Shown piece by piece: positions 8,609 through 16,445 of a stretch of DNA of 64,000 nt. The notes beneath the pieces were generated by a model that worked only from the letters and a program-made list of their open reading frames with translations, did no database searches and was not told the origin of the DNA. The DNA comes from Roseiarcus sp963820095 (GTDB lineage Bacteria; Pseudomonadota; Alphaproteobacteria; Rhizobiales; Beijerinckiaceae). A program made the translations under genes and the position numbers. The stretch spans positions 1 to 64,000 of the forward strand of contig CAWFZA010000010.1 of assembly GCA_963820095.1 (NCBI GenBank). The letters are read 5' to 3'. Position 1 is the first letter of the stretch. Each line of letters opens with the position of its first letter.

Positions 8609-9955
8609 TCAGACGCTCCGCGCAATCCGCTCTTTGACCACCGGTCCCGCGCCAGCGGTCGGCTCGGGCCCAACCCGAACCGCGCTCCGAATCCGTTTGG
8701 CGGCGCGCTCAAAGTCATCTTCCTTACGCGCATGCACGATAGCGAGCGGCTGTTCTCGCGAGACTTCCGCGCCAATCGGCGCGAACGCGGTGAACCCAAC
8801 CGAAAGGTCGATCTCACCCTCGGGATGTCTACGGCCGCCCCCAATCTCGACCAGCGCATGTCCCACGACGCCGGCGTCCATGCCCGTGACGAAGCCCGCC
8901 GTTTCCGGCAGGACGGGCCGCACGACCGGCGCCACGGGGAGATAGGCCGACGCCTTTTCAACGAAATCGCCTGGACCGCCCAGCCCCTTGACCATGCGCG
9001 CGAAACGCTCCGTGGCAGAGCCGTCCTCGAGCCGCGCCTCAGCCAATCGTCGGGCGGCAGCCGGATCGCGCTCCACGCCGGCGAGAACAGCCATCTCCGC
9101 GACGACCGACAACACGAGGTCGAGCACCCGGCTGTCGCGATGGCGCCCGAGAAGGAAATCGACCGTTTCCTGCACGGCGACCGCGTTGCCGACCGAGGCG
9201 CCCAGAACCGAGTCGAGATCGGTAAGCAGCATGACGCTCGGCACGCCGACCCGCGCCCCGACCTCACTCATGTAGCCAGCGAGCCGGCGGGCGTCCTCGA
9301 TCGTCGCCATATAGGCTCCGGAGCCGGAGCCGACCGTGATCGTAAAGCCGCGCGGCGCCACGGCGAGCTTCTTCGAGATGATCGAGCCGGTGATCAGCGG
9401 CACGCTTTCGACGGTCGCCGTCACGTCTCGGACGAAGAACAGCTTCCGGTCCGCCGGCGCGAGATCGAGCGTCGGGCCGATCACCGCGCAGCCGACCTCT
9501 TCGACAACGCGCGCGAACAGATCCATTGACGGCGCGGTCTGGTAGCCAGGGACAGCGTCGAGGAGATCGACTTCGCCCGCGCAATAGTCGAGTCCCCGAG
9601 CCGAAAGATTCGGGACATAGACGCCGCAGGCCGCAGCCAGCGGCGCGACAAGAAGCGTGATCTTTTCGTCCCCCACTCCGCCGGAAGAATGCTTGTCGAT
9701 CAGCCGGGGGCCGTCGATCGCGGAACGAGACCAATCGAGAACCCGGCCGGAGTCGCGCATGGCCAGCGCCAGATCCGCCGCCTCGTCGACCGTCATCCCG
9801 CGAAGAAACACGGCCATGGTGAAGGCGCCGATCTGGCCCTCGGAGACCGAGCCTCGCGTCGCGCCGTCAATGAAGAACCGGATCTCGGTCGCACTCAGGG
9901 CCAAGCCGTCGCGCTTCTTGCGGATGACGTCTTGAGGCAGCGCACCCGGCGTCAA
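8609..9955 (-). CDS. deoA: thymidine phosphorylase
   Basis: A 448-residue pyrimidine-nucleoside phosphorylase. The family signature lies near residue 85 (DKHSSGGVGDEK, phosphate-binding), with GRGLDYCAG-like substrate-site residues (SARGLDYCAGEVDLLDA), an SKKLA motif and a C-terminal domain with alternating Gly/His segments. It splits thymidine or deoxyuridine with phosphate into base plus deoxyribose-1-phosphate in the cytosol. As the most upstream gene of the minus-strand block, just before the nucleoside importer, it indicates that imported pyrimidine nucleosides are a substrate. It is divergent from the TetR regulator, with 177 bases between them. Confidence 0.93.
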   Translation of the reverse strand: MTPGALPQDVIRKKRDGLALSATEIRFFIDGATRGSVSEGQIGAFTMAVFLRGMTVDEAADLALAMRDSGRVLDWSRSAIDGPRLIDKHSSGGVGDEKITLLVAPLAAACGVYVPNLSARGLDYCAGEVDLLDAVPGYQTAPSMDLFARVVEEVGCAVIGPTLDLAPADRKLFFVRDVTATVESVPLITGSIISKKLAVAPRGFTITVGSGSGAYMATIEDARRLAGYMSEVGARVGVPSVMLLTDLDSVLGASVGNAVAVQETVDFLLGRHRDSRVLDLVLSVVAEMAVLAGVERDPAAARRLAEARLEDGSATERFARMVKGLGGPGDFVEKASAYLPVAPVVRPVLPETAGFVTGMDAGVVGHALVEIGGGRRHPEGEIDLSVGFTAFAPIGAEVSREQPLAIVHARKEDDFERAAKRIRSAVRVGPEPTAGAGPVVKERIARSV

Positions 9956-10034
9956 AGCCGGAGTTCCTTCGCCAGCAACAAGAGCGTCACCCCCCTATCC
10001 CCGATCCGTCGCCCCGAACGAGGATAGGCAGAAT

Positions 10035-10050
10035 CTGACCAAAGCGTCAA
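10035..10050. promoter_or_regulatory. candidate RutR-type operator between deoA and the TetR gene
   Basis: The 16-base stretch CTGACCAAAGCGTCAA matches 11 of the 14 fixed positions of the published RutR palindrome TTGACCANNTGGTCAA. It lies in the 177-base divergent region between deoA (start 9955) and the RutR-like regulator (start 10133), where an autoregulatory operator would be expected. The match was made by eye and binding is inferred. Confidence 0.45.
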
Positions 10051-10132
10051 CTTTTCCGTTGCGACCGCAGGCTTGATTTTTCGAGCGTCTTTCGCCTGAT
10101 TGTGGGTTTCCACCCCCAAGTCGACTGGACTC

Positions 10133-10858
10133 ATGACCGCTCCTCATCCGGCCAAATCCAATGAAGCTTCCGGCCTGAGGATTGGCGACCGCAATCGCGG
10201 GCGCATTCTCGACGCCGCAATCGAAGTCTTCGCTTTACGGGGATACGACGGCGCGCGGATAAAGGAGATCGCGGAGCGATCGCAGCTGCCAAAAGCCAAC
10301 GTCTATTATTACTTCCGAACGAAGCGCGCGATCTACGAGACGATCATCGAGAACCTCGTAGGCGAATGGGATGCGGCCCTCGCCCAACTCGACGCCGCGC
10401 GCGAACCGGGCGACGCGCTTTGCGCCTATATCCGCGCCAAGCTTGAGTTCTCGCGCAAACGCACGGCGCAGTCGAGAATGTTCGCCAACGAAGTCGTACA
10501 TGGAGGCCGCTTCCTGTCGCGCACCGTTCGCCGGCACATGCACGCGGCCACCGCCGAGAAGGCGAAGGTGTTCGAGAGCTGGATGAAGGCGGGCCTGATG
10601 GACCCGGTCGACCCCGTCCACCTGTTTATCCTTCTTTGGGGGGCGACCCAATTCTACGCCGACTTCGGCATGATGGCGCAGAACGGCCTTGGCGCGAAGC
10701 GCCTGACCCGCGCTCATTTTGCCGCAGCCGCCGAGACCATCGCCCAGGTCGTCCTGAACGGGTGCGGGATTCGCCTGCGCGCTCGCCGCTCCCCGCCGCG
10801 GCCGGCGGAGGAGGCCGGTCAAGGCAGCCGGCTCAGCCGTTCGGTAAGCAAGGCATAG
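10133..10858 (+). CDS. TetR-family regulator, RutR-like
   Basis: A 241-residue TetR repressor. The helix-turn-helix is at about residues 35-65 (GYDGARIKEIAERSQL then KANVYYYFRTKRAIYETII). The C-terminal ligand domain contains QSRMFANEVVHGG and ILLWGATQFYADFG, features seen in RutR and relatives that sense pyrimidines. The start was set at the ATG rather than a GTG-type start at 10100 because the family usually has a short N-terminal arm. It is divergent from the deoA/nucleoside-transport operon and probably its repressor, with uracil, thymine or a purine breakdown product as possible effector (inference). Its 3' end overlaps the convergent nucleoside hydrolase gene by 40 bases. Confidence 0.88.
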   Translation: MTAPHPAKSNEASGLRIGDRNRGRILDAAIEVFALRGYDGARIKEIAERSQLPKANVYYYFRTKRAIYETIIENLVGEWDAALAQLDAAREPGDALCAYIRAKLEFSRKRTAQSRMFANEVVHGGRFLSRTVRRHMHAATAEKAKVFESWMKAGLMDPVDPVHLFILLWGATQFYADFGMMAQNGLGAKRLTRAHFAAAAETIAQVVLNGCGIRLRARRSPPRPAEEAGQGSRLSRSVSKA

Positions 10859-11760
10859 AAGCCGTCCACATCGACTTCCCGCAGAAACAGGGCGTTCGGC
10901 GCCCGGTCCGTCACGCGCCACCAGTCCACCACGGACATGCCGGAGGTATAGGTTCCAGCCGTCTCGACCACGACGTTCACGTTCCGTCCACCGAACATCG
11001 CGGGAGCGATCAAGTATGCGATCGCGCAGGGGTCGTGCAATGGCGCGCCCTCCCATCCGTACTTCGTGATGTCGAAGGTCTCGGAAAACGCGAGCATGTC
11101 GGCCGCCGCGAGCGAGCAGGCGTTGCCGTTCGTGCGCAGCGCCGCAAGTCGCGAGGGCGTCGTCAGGCACTGGTGGGTTAGGTCCATTGGAACCATCGTC
11201 ACCCCTACCCCACTCGTGAGCACGACGTCGGCGGCCTCCGGGTCGACATATTCATTGAAGGCCGCCGCGGGCGTGATGTTGCCGTTCTCCGACCAGGTCC
11301 CGAGGACCGCCACGATTTCTCGGATTCGGGGGCCGATATCCGGCGCTTCCACAAGCGCCATCGCCACATTGGTGAGCGGACCCAGTGTGACCAGGGTGAT
11401 CGATCCCGGTTCGGCCTGGCGAAACGCCTCGATCAAATATTGCACGCCGTGGCCGCTCTGAACTGGCATCGTCGGCGCCGGCAGCATCGGGCCGTCGAGA
11501 CCCGTCGACCCATGCACGTGCTCCGCGGTGACGAGGCGCCGGCGCATGGGCCGCGCGCACCCGGCGTAGAGGGAAAGGTCGGGCCTGCCGGCAAGCTCCA
11601 GCACCTGCCGCGCATTGGCGGTCGTGTGCGATAGCGGAACATTGCCCGCGACCGTGATGACGGCAAGGACCTCCAAATCCTCGGGAGAGGCGAGCGCCAG
11701 CAAAAGTGCGACCGCATCGTCCTGTCCTGGATCGGTGTCGATGATGATCTTGCGAGGCAT
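10819..11760 (-). CDS. inosine-uridine-type nucleoside hydrolase
   Basis: A 313-residue nucleoside hydrolase (IU-NH family). The N-terminal calcium and ribose site is intact (IIIDTDPGQDDA, residues 5-16), as are the middle segments LVTLGPLTNVA and FNEYVDPEAA. The C-terminal segment LHDPCAIAYLI carries the last metal aspartate. It hydrolyses ribonucleosides to base plus ribose without phosphate. The ATG at 11760 gives the canonical short N-terminus; an open frame extends to 11895 but that part looks non-coding. It is convergent with the TetR gene and divergent from the SAH-hydrolase homologue, with 125 bases between starts. Confidence 0.92.
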   Translation of the reverse strand: MPRKIIIDTDPGQDDAVALLLALASPEDLEVLAVITVAGNVPLSHTTANARQVLELAGRPDLSLYAGCARPMRRRLVTAEHVHGSTGLDGPMLPAPTMPVQSGHGVQYLIEAFRQAEPGSITLVTLGPLTNVAMALVEAPDIGPRIREIVAVLGTWSENGNITPAAAFNEYVDPEAADVVLTSGVGVTMVPMDLTHQCLTTPSRLAALRTNGNACSLAAADMLAFSETFDITKYGWEGAPLHDPCAIAYLIAPAMFGGRNVNVVVETAGTYTSGMSVVDWWRVTDRAPNALFLREVDVDGFYALLTERLSRLP

Positions 11761-11847
11761 CTGCGTCCTTCCGTTTTCGGCGCCGTCGTCACTAGGATCA
11801 GCATGCCCGTGGCGAAAGGCAATTCGCCGCCCGGAGGCGATCTGTAT

Positions 11848-11858
11848 AGGATGATCCT
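11848..11858. promoter_or_regulatory. short palindrome in divergent promoter
   Basis: AGGATGATCCT is a perfect 5-1-5 inverted repeat about 28 bases upstream of the start at 11886 and 88 bases from the nucleoside hydrolase start. Its position suits an operator for the divergent pair, but a palindrome this short can occur by chance. Confidence 0.25.
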
Positions 11859-11885
11859 CCCGTCCTCGATTCACGGCGCCACCGA

Positions 11886-13040
11886 ATGAAGACACGCATC
11901 GACTGGGTGCGGGAGAATTGCCTCCTTCTGAATGCGATCGGCGAGGAGTTCGGCGTCACGCAGCCATTTGCCGGTAGGACCATCGGCACTGGGATTCACC
12001 TCGAGCCCAAGACGGTCGCGCTCCTCATGACATTGCAAACGGGGGGCGCGCGGGTGGTCTCAACCGGCAATCTGAACACGACGCAACCCTCGGCCATCGA
12101 GTATCTCCGAGACGAAGGCGTGACCGTCATCGGCGGCCCGACAACCGATCTCGCGGAGCATAAGCGCAACCTCGAGGCCGTGCTCGATCACAAGCCGGAT
12201 CTGCTTCTCGACAACGGCGGCGACCTTTTCGACCTGTGGAGACAGCGGCGCCATTCGAGCCTTCTCGGCGGCACCGAAGAGACCACCTCGGGAAGGAAGC
12301 GGCTGACGCCCCTGCGAGCAGAATTGGCCATCCCGATCCTCGTCATCAACGACAGCCCGATCAAGCAATTCGCCGAGAATGAACACGCGGTTGGCCAGAG
12401 CGTCCTTGAATCCTACATCCGGATCACGAACCGCGTGACCAACGGCCAACGCGTCACGGTGTTCGGGTACGGAGCCTGCGGGCGCGGCGTCGCGGCCAAC
12501 TTTCGCGCGGCGAACGCCAAGGTCAGCGTCGTCGACTTCGATCCCTTAAAACGGCTTCAGGCGCATCTCGATGGCTTCGACACGCCGAACCGCGACAGAG
12601 CCGTCGCCAGCGCGGACGTCATTGTCACCGTCACGGGCGGCCGAAATGTCGTCGGAGCCGCGGATGTTCCCCTGTTCAAGGATGGAGCCATCCTGGCCAA
12701 CGCCGGACATTTCCCCGTCGAGATCGACGTGGACGGCATCGCCGCTAGCCCGGAGGTGACGACACGTGAGCGCTTTGCGGACGACATCGAAGCGCTGACG
12801 CTAACGAATGAGCGCGTCATTCGCATTCTCGCTGGCGGCCACATGGTCAATCTCGCGGGTCCGCGGCCAATGGGCAATTCGATCGAGTCCATGGACCTGG
12901 GCTTCGCGCTCCAGGCGCGTTGCCTCGAAGCCGTGGCGCTCCGTCGGGTTGGCCCAGGCGATTGCGTGGTTCCAGTCCCTCGAACGATCGATGAGCAGGT
13001 CGCGGAGGCCTTTCTCAGGCTGCACTATGCATCAACTTGA
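11886..13040 (+). CDS. divergent S-adenosylhomocysteine hydrolase homologue
   Basis: A 384-residue protein aligned throughout with SAH hydrolase but shorter than the usual 400-470 residues. Retained: GTGIHLEPKT (substrate His), TEETTSG (Glu), NDSPIK (Lys), the NAD-binding VFGYGACGRG and GHFPVEID. Altered: the catalytic Asp of DDGGDL reads DNGGDL, the FDN aspartate reads AEN, the conserved GHP loop reads RPMGN, and the C-terminal Lys/Tyr tail that closes NAD in the dimer is absent. The HLEPKT version, with Lys where classical enzymes have Gln or Glu facing adenine, resembles the archaeal/Thermotoga branch that includes S-inosylhomocysteine hydrolases. It probably acts on a nucleoside thioether or related nucleoside rather than being housekeeping AhcY (inference). 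Confidence 0.82.
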   Translation: MKTRIDWVRENCLLLNAIGEEFGVTQPFAGRTIGTGIHLEPKTVALLMTLQTGGARVVSTGNLNTTQPSAIEYLRDEGVTVIGGPTTDLAEHKRNLEAVLDHKPDLLLDNGGDLFDLWRQRRHSSLLGGTEETTSGRKRLTPLRAELAIPILVINDSPIKQFAENEHAVGQSVLESYIRITNRVTNGQRVTVFGYGACGRGVAANFRAANAKVSVVDFDPLKRLQAHLDGFDTPNRDRAVASADVIVTVTGGRNVVGAADVPLFKDGAILANAGHFPVEIDVDGIAASPEVTTRERFADDIEALTLTNERVIRILAGGHMVNLAGPRPMGNSIESMDLGFALQARCLEAVALRRVGPGDCVVPVPRTIDEQVAEAFLRLHYAST

Positions 13041-13328
13041 CCACAGGGATTGTCGAGCATCGTGCGGCCCCGGATGCATCGGCTTTCGGCGTTTTCCGCC
13101 GCCGCCCGTGACGACCGTTGTCGACCCCTTGGCCGACCTTCCTGATCAGTCCCGTTACAGAAGGAATGCGCCAAAGGCAGTCCACGATGAGTCCCAGGTT
13201 GCCACCGGCGATTTTCCGCCATTGATTATGCGCCCTGAGGCTAGTAAATTTTTGCGCAGAGTTCGAATTCCTTTGCACGACCGCCTGTGAAACACGGCAT
13301 CCTCGGTCTCGAGACGCGAGCCTTCCAA

Positions 13329-13784
13329 ATGCAGAATCGGCCGTTTCAGGTAGTGGTTGTTTTTGCCATGGCGATCTCGGGCTCGGCCCAGGCCGAGGGG
13401 TGGAAGCTCGGCGACGGGGAGCTTTATCCTTGGGACATCATGAAACGGCCAGGCATCGCGTCCGCCTGGCAATCTGCGGTGGCGAAGGCAAAGGTTCCCA
13501 AGCAGGAGCAGTTTTGGGTGCAGGACATGAGTGGCCCCAGCACTCCGCTTATCGCGACCGTCGCCGGGGGACGCGAACTCGTCATCGGCCAGACTTGCCG
13601 ACCCCATGACTGCTACGACAATAATCTCGTCTTTGCGATTGATCTCGCAAACAAACAGATATGGGGCTTGCGCCAGGGGCGTGGACAGTCACCAAAAGCA
13701 AAGCAGTTTATCGGCAGCCCGGACCCCGAAATGCAGAAGTTCCTCTTACAGACCTTGGCCAAGGAATTTCCCGTCAACCCGTAA
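13329..13784 (+). CDS. Ivy-family lysozyme inhibitor, secreted
   Basis: A secreted protein of about 151 residues. The leader (MQNRPFQVVVVFAMAISGSAQA) is followed by a mature domain containing TCRPHDCYDNN near residue 97. That disulphide-bracketed Cys-x-Pro-His-Asp-Cys loop is the inhibitory loop of the Ivy family, whose histidine plugs the lysozyme active site. The following LVFAIDLANKQIWGL strand also fits. It would act in the periplasm against C-type lysozymes. The ATG at 13329 gives the cleaner signal peptide; an in-frame GTG at 13287 is possible. A perfect GC hairpin starts five bases after the stop and may end transcription. Confidence 0.8.
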   Translation: MQNRPFQVVVVFAMAISGSAQAEGWKLGDGELYPWDIMKRPGIASAWQSAVAKAKVPKQEQFWVQDMSGPSTPLIATVAGGRELVIGQTCRPHDCYDNNLVFAIDLANKQIWGLRQGRGQSPKAKQFIGSPDPEMQKFLLQTLAKEFPVNP

Positions 13785-13788
13785 CTAT

Positions 13789-13807
13789 CCCCCGGCAAAG
13801 CCGGGGG
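13789..13807. repeat. GC hairpin (8-bp perfect stem, AAA loop)
   Basis: CCCCCGGC-AAA-GCCGGGGG followed by CTTT. It is nearly identical to a second hairpin at 14274-14290, and a weaker relative lies at 19561-19578. The first two bracket the transposase remnant, as the subterminal hairpins of IS200-type elements do. This copy may also serve as terminator for the lysozyme inhibitor gene. Two more small hairpins follow at 13821-13835 and 13870-13886. Confidence 0.7.
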
Positions 13808-13888
13808 CTTTAGGATTGGAGCCGCTCGAAGCGGCAGAAGGGGTCGCTGACGCGGCCTCTTGAATTTGGAGCTGCCCAAGGCAGCGTG

Positions 13889-14190
13889 TCAGCGCCAGAG
13901 GTTCATCTGCTCCAGCCTCTGATCTTCCTTCTCTTGATTGCGGATGTAGGCGCGGATGGCTTCCTCGTCGCGCCCGACCGTGTTGACGAAGACTCCCCGG
14001 GCCCAGAAATGCTGCCCCACGAAATTGCGTTTGCGCTCGCCATGAACCCGAGCCATGTGGATCGCGCTCTTGCCCTTGATGAAACCTACCGCCTGCGACA
14101 TCGCGTATTTCGGCGGGATCGACAGCAGCATGTGCACATGATCGGGCATCAAATGCCCGTCGTGTGGCTTAGGCTCTCGTACTCGTTCAT
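13889..14190 (-). pseudogene. tnpA: IS200-family transposase TnpA, internally deleted
   Basis: From the ATG at 14190 (preceded by AAAGGAA) the frame reads MNEYESLSHT, the normal TnpA N-terminus. Near 14160 it then jumps, out of frame, to GHLMPDHVHM and the intact C-terminal 89 residues. These include the HVH of the HUH nuclease motif, the GKSAIH segment and the AYIRNQ tyrosine. About 55 residues between the two parts are missing. The protein is therefore not produced as a functional Y1 transposase. Confidence 0.8.
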
Positions 14191-14367
14191 CGGCGGAGTT
14201 CCTTTGGTGTGAGTGGCTGCTCACGTTGGAACTTCGCTGATGGACTCCCGGAAACGTCAAACTGCTACTGCCACCCCGGCATAGCCGGGGGTCTCCCGCT
14301 TACGCTAGGTGTGGCCGGCTGAGACCCGGAAGCGACGTCAGCCCGTTTTGCGCCTTTGTCCCTCCGC

Positions 14368-15438
14368 TCAGTTCGCCTCCGCCTCATCGGCCTTCAGCGC
14401 TCCCACAATGCCGCTAGGGACGAAATAGACCGCAAGCACGAAGGCGAGGCCGAGCCACAGCAGCCAGCGGTCGGGATCGAACAAAGCCGGCAGAAGCGGC
14501 AGGCTCGCGTCGGCGGCTACTCCGGAAAGCGCGGCCATCACGTCCCGCAGATAGCTCTCGGCGAACACGAACAGGGCCGCGCCGATGATCGCGCCGTAGA
14601 GCGAGCCCATGCCGCCGACAACGACCATCACCAGCACGTCCACCTGGATCGAGAAGGAGAGCGCGGTGTCGGGGCCGACGTAGCGCAGCCAGAGCGCAAA
14701 CAACGCGCCAGCGAGCGTCGCGCCCAGAGCGGACAAGCAGGTGGCGAACGTGCGGTGGAAGACAGTGCGATAGCCGAGCGCCTCGGCGCGAAACGGGTTC
14801 TCGCGGATGGCCTGCAGGACGCGGCCGAACGGCGAGTTCACGACCCTAAGCAATAGCAGGAAGAGGATCGCGACGACGGCGAAGATGAGATAGTAGGTGA
14901 GAATCTTGCCGGTGATCGCGACGCCAAAGACCTTGTCGTGGACCAGCTTGAGGCCCGGCTGTAAGACGTCGGGAACCTTGAATGAGCGCCCGTCCTCGCC
15001 TCCGGTCAGTCCCGAAAGCTGCGAGGCGAGAACGTTGAAGGCGTAAGCGACCGCCAGCGTCACCATGGCGAAGAAGATCGACTGCACCCGGAGCGAGAAG
15101 AGGCCGATCGCCAGCGCCAGCGCGAGCGACAGCGCCACGGCGGCGGCGAGCCCCAGCAGGAGCGCGCCCCAGCTCGGGCCGAGCGCATAGAGCATAAGGC
15201 CGACGCCGTAAGCGCCGACGCCGAAGAACATGACGTGAGCGAAGGAAACAATGCCCGCATAGCCAAGCAGCAGATCGTAAGACGCGACGAGCAGGATCAT
15301 CACGCAGGTCTTGGCGGCGACGTTGAGCGCCTTGGCGCCGGGGAACAGGAAGGGCGCTAGCCCCAAAGCCAGAACGACGAGGATGATCAGTATCTGCAGA
15401 GCGCGCCCGCGCGGCGGATTGTCCGAGAGGATGTTCAT
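14368..15438 (-). CDS. livM: branched-chain-type ABC transporter permease LivM
   Basis: A 356-residue permease of the LivM class with about nine hydrophobic helices and the diagnostic YDLLLGYAGIVSFAHVMFFGVGAY near residue 52, plus the EAA-like NSPFGRVLQAIRENPFRAEALG. The start at 15438 overlaps the stop of livH by four bases (ATGA), which argues against the much longer open frame upstream. It is the last gene of the transporter operon; the complex imports branched-chain amino acids, amides or other short carboxylates. Confidence 0.9.
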   Translation of the reverse strand: MNILSDNPPRGRALQILIILVVLALGLAPFLFPGAKALNVAAKTCVMILLVASYDLLLGYAGIVSFAHVMFFGVGAYGVGLMLYALGPSWGALLLGLAAAVALSLALALAIGLFSLRVQSIFFAMVTLAVAYAFNVLASQLSGLTGGEDGRSFKVPDVLQPGLKLVHDKVFGVAITGKILTYYLIFAVVAILFLLLLRVVNSPFGRVLQAIRENPFRAEALGYRTVFHRTFATCLSALGATLAGALFALWLRYVGPDTALSFSIQVDVLVMVVVGGMGSLYGAIIGAALFVFAESYLRDVMAALSGVAADASLPLLPALFDPDRWLLWLGLAFVLAVYFVPSGIVGALKADEAEAN

Positions 15439-16445
15439 CGCCCGCTGACCGGGTAGAGCCCGCGCGGGCGCCACAGCAGCACTGCGACCATCACCAGGAT
15501 GTTCGACACCAGCGCGAGTTTGGGCGCGAGAAAGCCGGCGTAATTGGCGATGAGCGCGACCAGGATCGAGGCGATAAAAGATCCACCAACCGAACCCAAT
15601 CCGCCAATGATGATAATGATGAAGCACAGAACCAGGAACTCGCCGCCCATCGAGCCATGCACCTGACCGCGATAGAGCGCCATCATCGACCCGCCCAATC
15701 CAGCCAGCGCCGAGCCCGTCATGAAAACCGCGATGAATAGCCGGTCGACGCGATAGCCGAGGGCCTCGACCATCTCGCGGTTCTCGACCCCGGCGCGGAC
15801 AAGCAAACCGATTTTGGTGCGGTTGAGGATCAGCATCTCGCCGACGAAGACGGCAAGGCCGACGAGCGTCGCCAGCACGCGATATTTCTCGATCGCGGCC
15901 TGGCCGAACACGAACGAGCCCTCGAACGTCTTCGGAACGTTGAGCGGGATCTGCGCCGAACCGAACAAAGCGTAGAGCAATTGCTCGACGATGATCGCTC
16001 CCCCGATGGTGGCCAAAATCTGCTTCAGGTGGTGGCCATAGACTGGCTTCACAATCAGGCGCTCGAACGCCCACCCGAAGGCGCCGCAGACGAGCGCCGC
16101 CGCGATCGCCGCGAGGACGAAGACCGCAAGATTGGCCCAAAGGGAATCGGCGCTCGACCAGCTCGCCAAAGGCGCGAATACGAGTGTCGCGACATAGGCG
16201 CCGAGCGCGATGAAGGCGCCATGACCGAAATTGAGCACGTCCATCATGCCGAAGACAAGCGTGAGGCCTGAGGCCATGGTGAACATCATCATGCCCATCG
16301 CGAGGCCGGCCGCGGTCAACGTCACGAAGGTCGAGAGCGAGCCGATGAATGGTGCGGCGACGAGGGCGACGATGAGTGGCGTCAAGGCCGGGAGGATTTC
16401 TATCCTTTGCCGCGGCGGCGCTTGGCCGACGTCAGCCAAGCTCAC
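15435..16445 (-). CDS. livH: branched-chain-type ABC transporter permease LivH
   Basis: A 336-residue permease of the LivH class with the family hallmark MDVLNFGHGAFIALGAY near residue 68 and the EAA-like segment NREMVEALGYRVDRLF. It shows about eight membrane helices. It overlaps livM by four bases, and its own ATG overlaps the livF stop by four bases, so the operon is tightly coupled. Confidence 0.92.
   Translation of the reverse strand: MSLADVGQAPPRQRIEILPALTPLIVALVAAPFIGSLSTFVTLTAAGLAMGMMMFTMASGLTLVFGMMDVLNFGHGAFIALGAYVATLVFAPLASWSSADSLWANLAVFVLAAIAAALVCGAFGWAFERLIVKPVYGHHLKQILATIGGAIIVEQLLYALFGSAQIPLNVPKTFEGSFVFGQAAIEKYRVLATLVGLAVFVGEMLILNRTKIGLLVRAGVENREMVEALGYRVDRLFIAVFMTGSALAGLGGSMMALYRGQVHGSMGGEFLVLCFIIIIIGGLGSVGGSFIASILVALIANYAGFLAPKLALVSNILVMVAVLLWRPRGLYPVSGR

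Larger units (their letters stand above)
13789..14291 (-). mobile_element. IS200/IS605-type element remnant
   Basis: A segment of about 500 bases bracketed by two near-identical GC palindromes and containing an internally deleted IS200-type transposase on the minus strand. Full-length elements of this kind are about 700 bases, and the deletion removes roughly 170 bases of the 5' half of tnpA. IS200-type elements transpose as single-stranded DNA and recognise hairpin ends; this copy cannot encode a working transposase but its ends could still be acted on by an intact one elsewhere. The exact outer boundaries are not certain. Confidence 0.7.
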
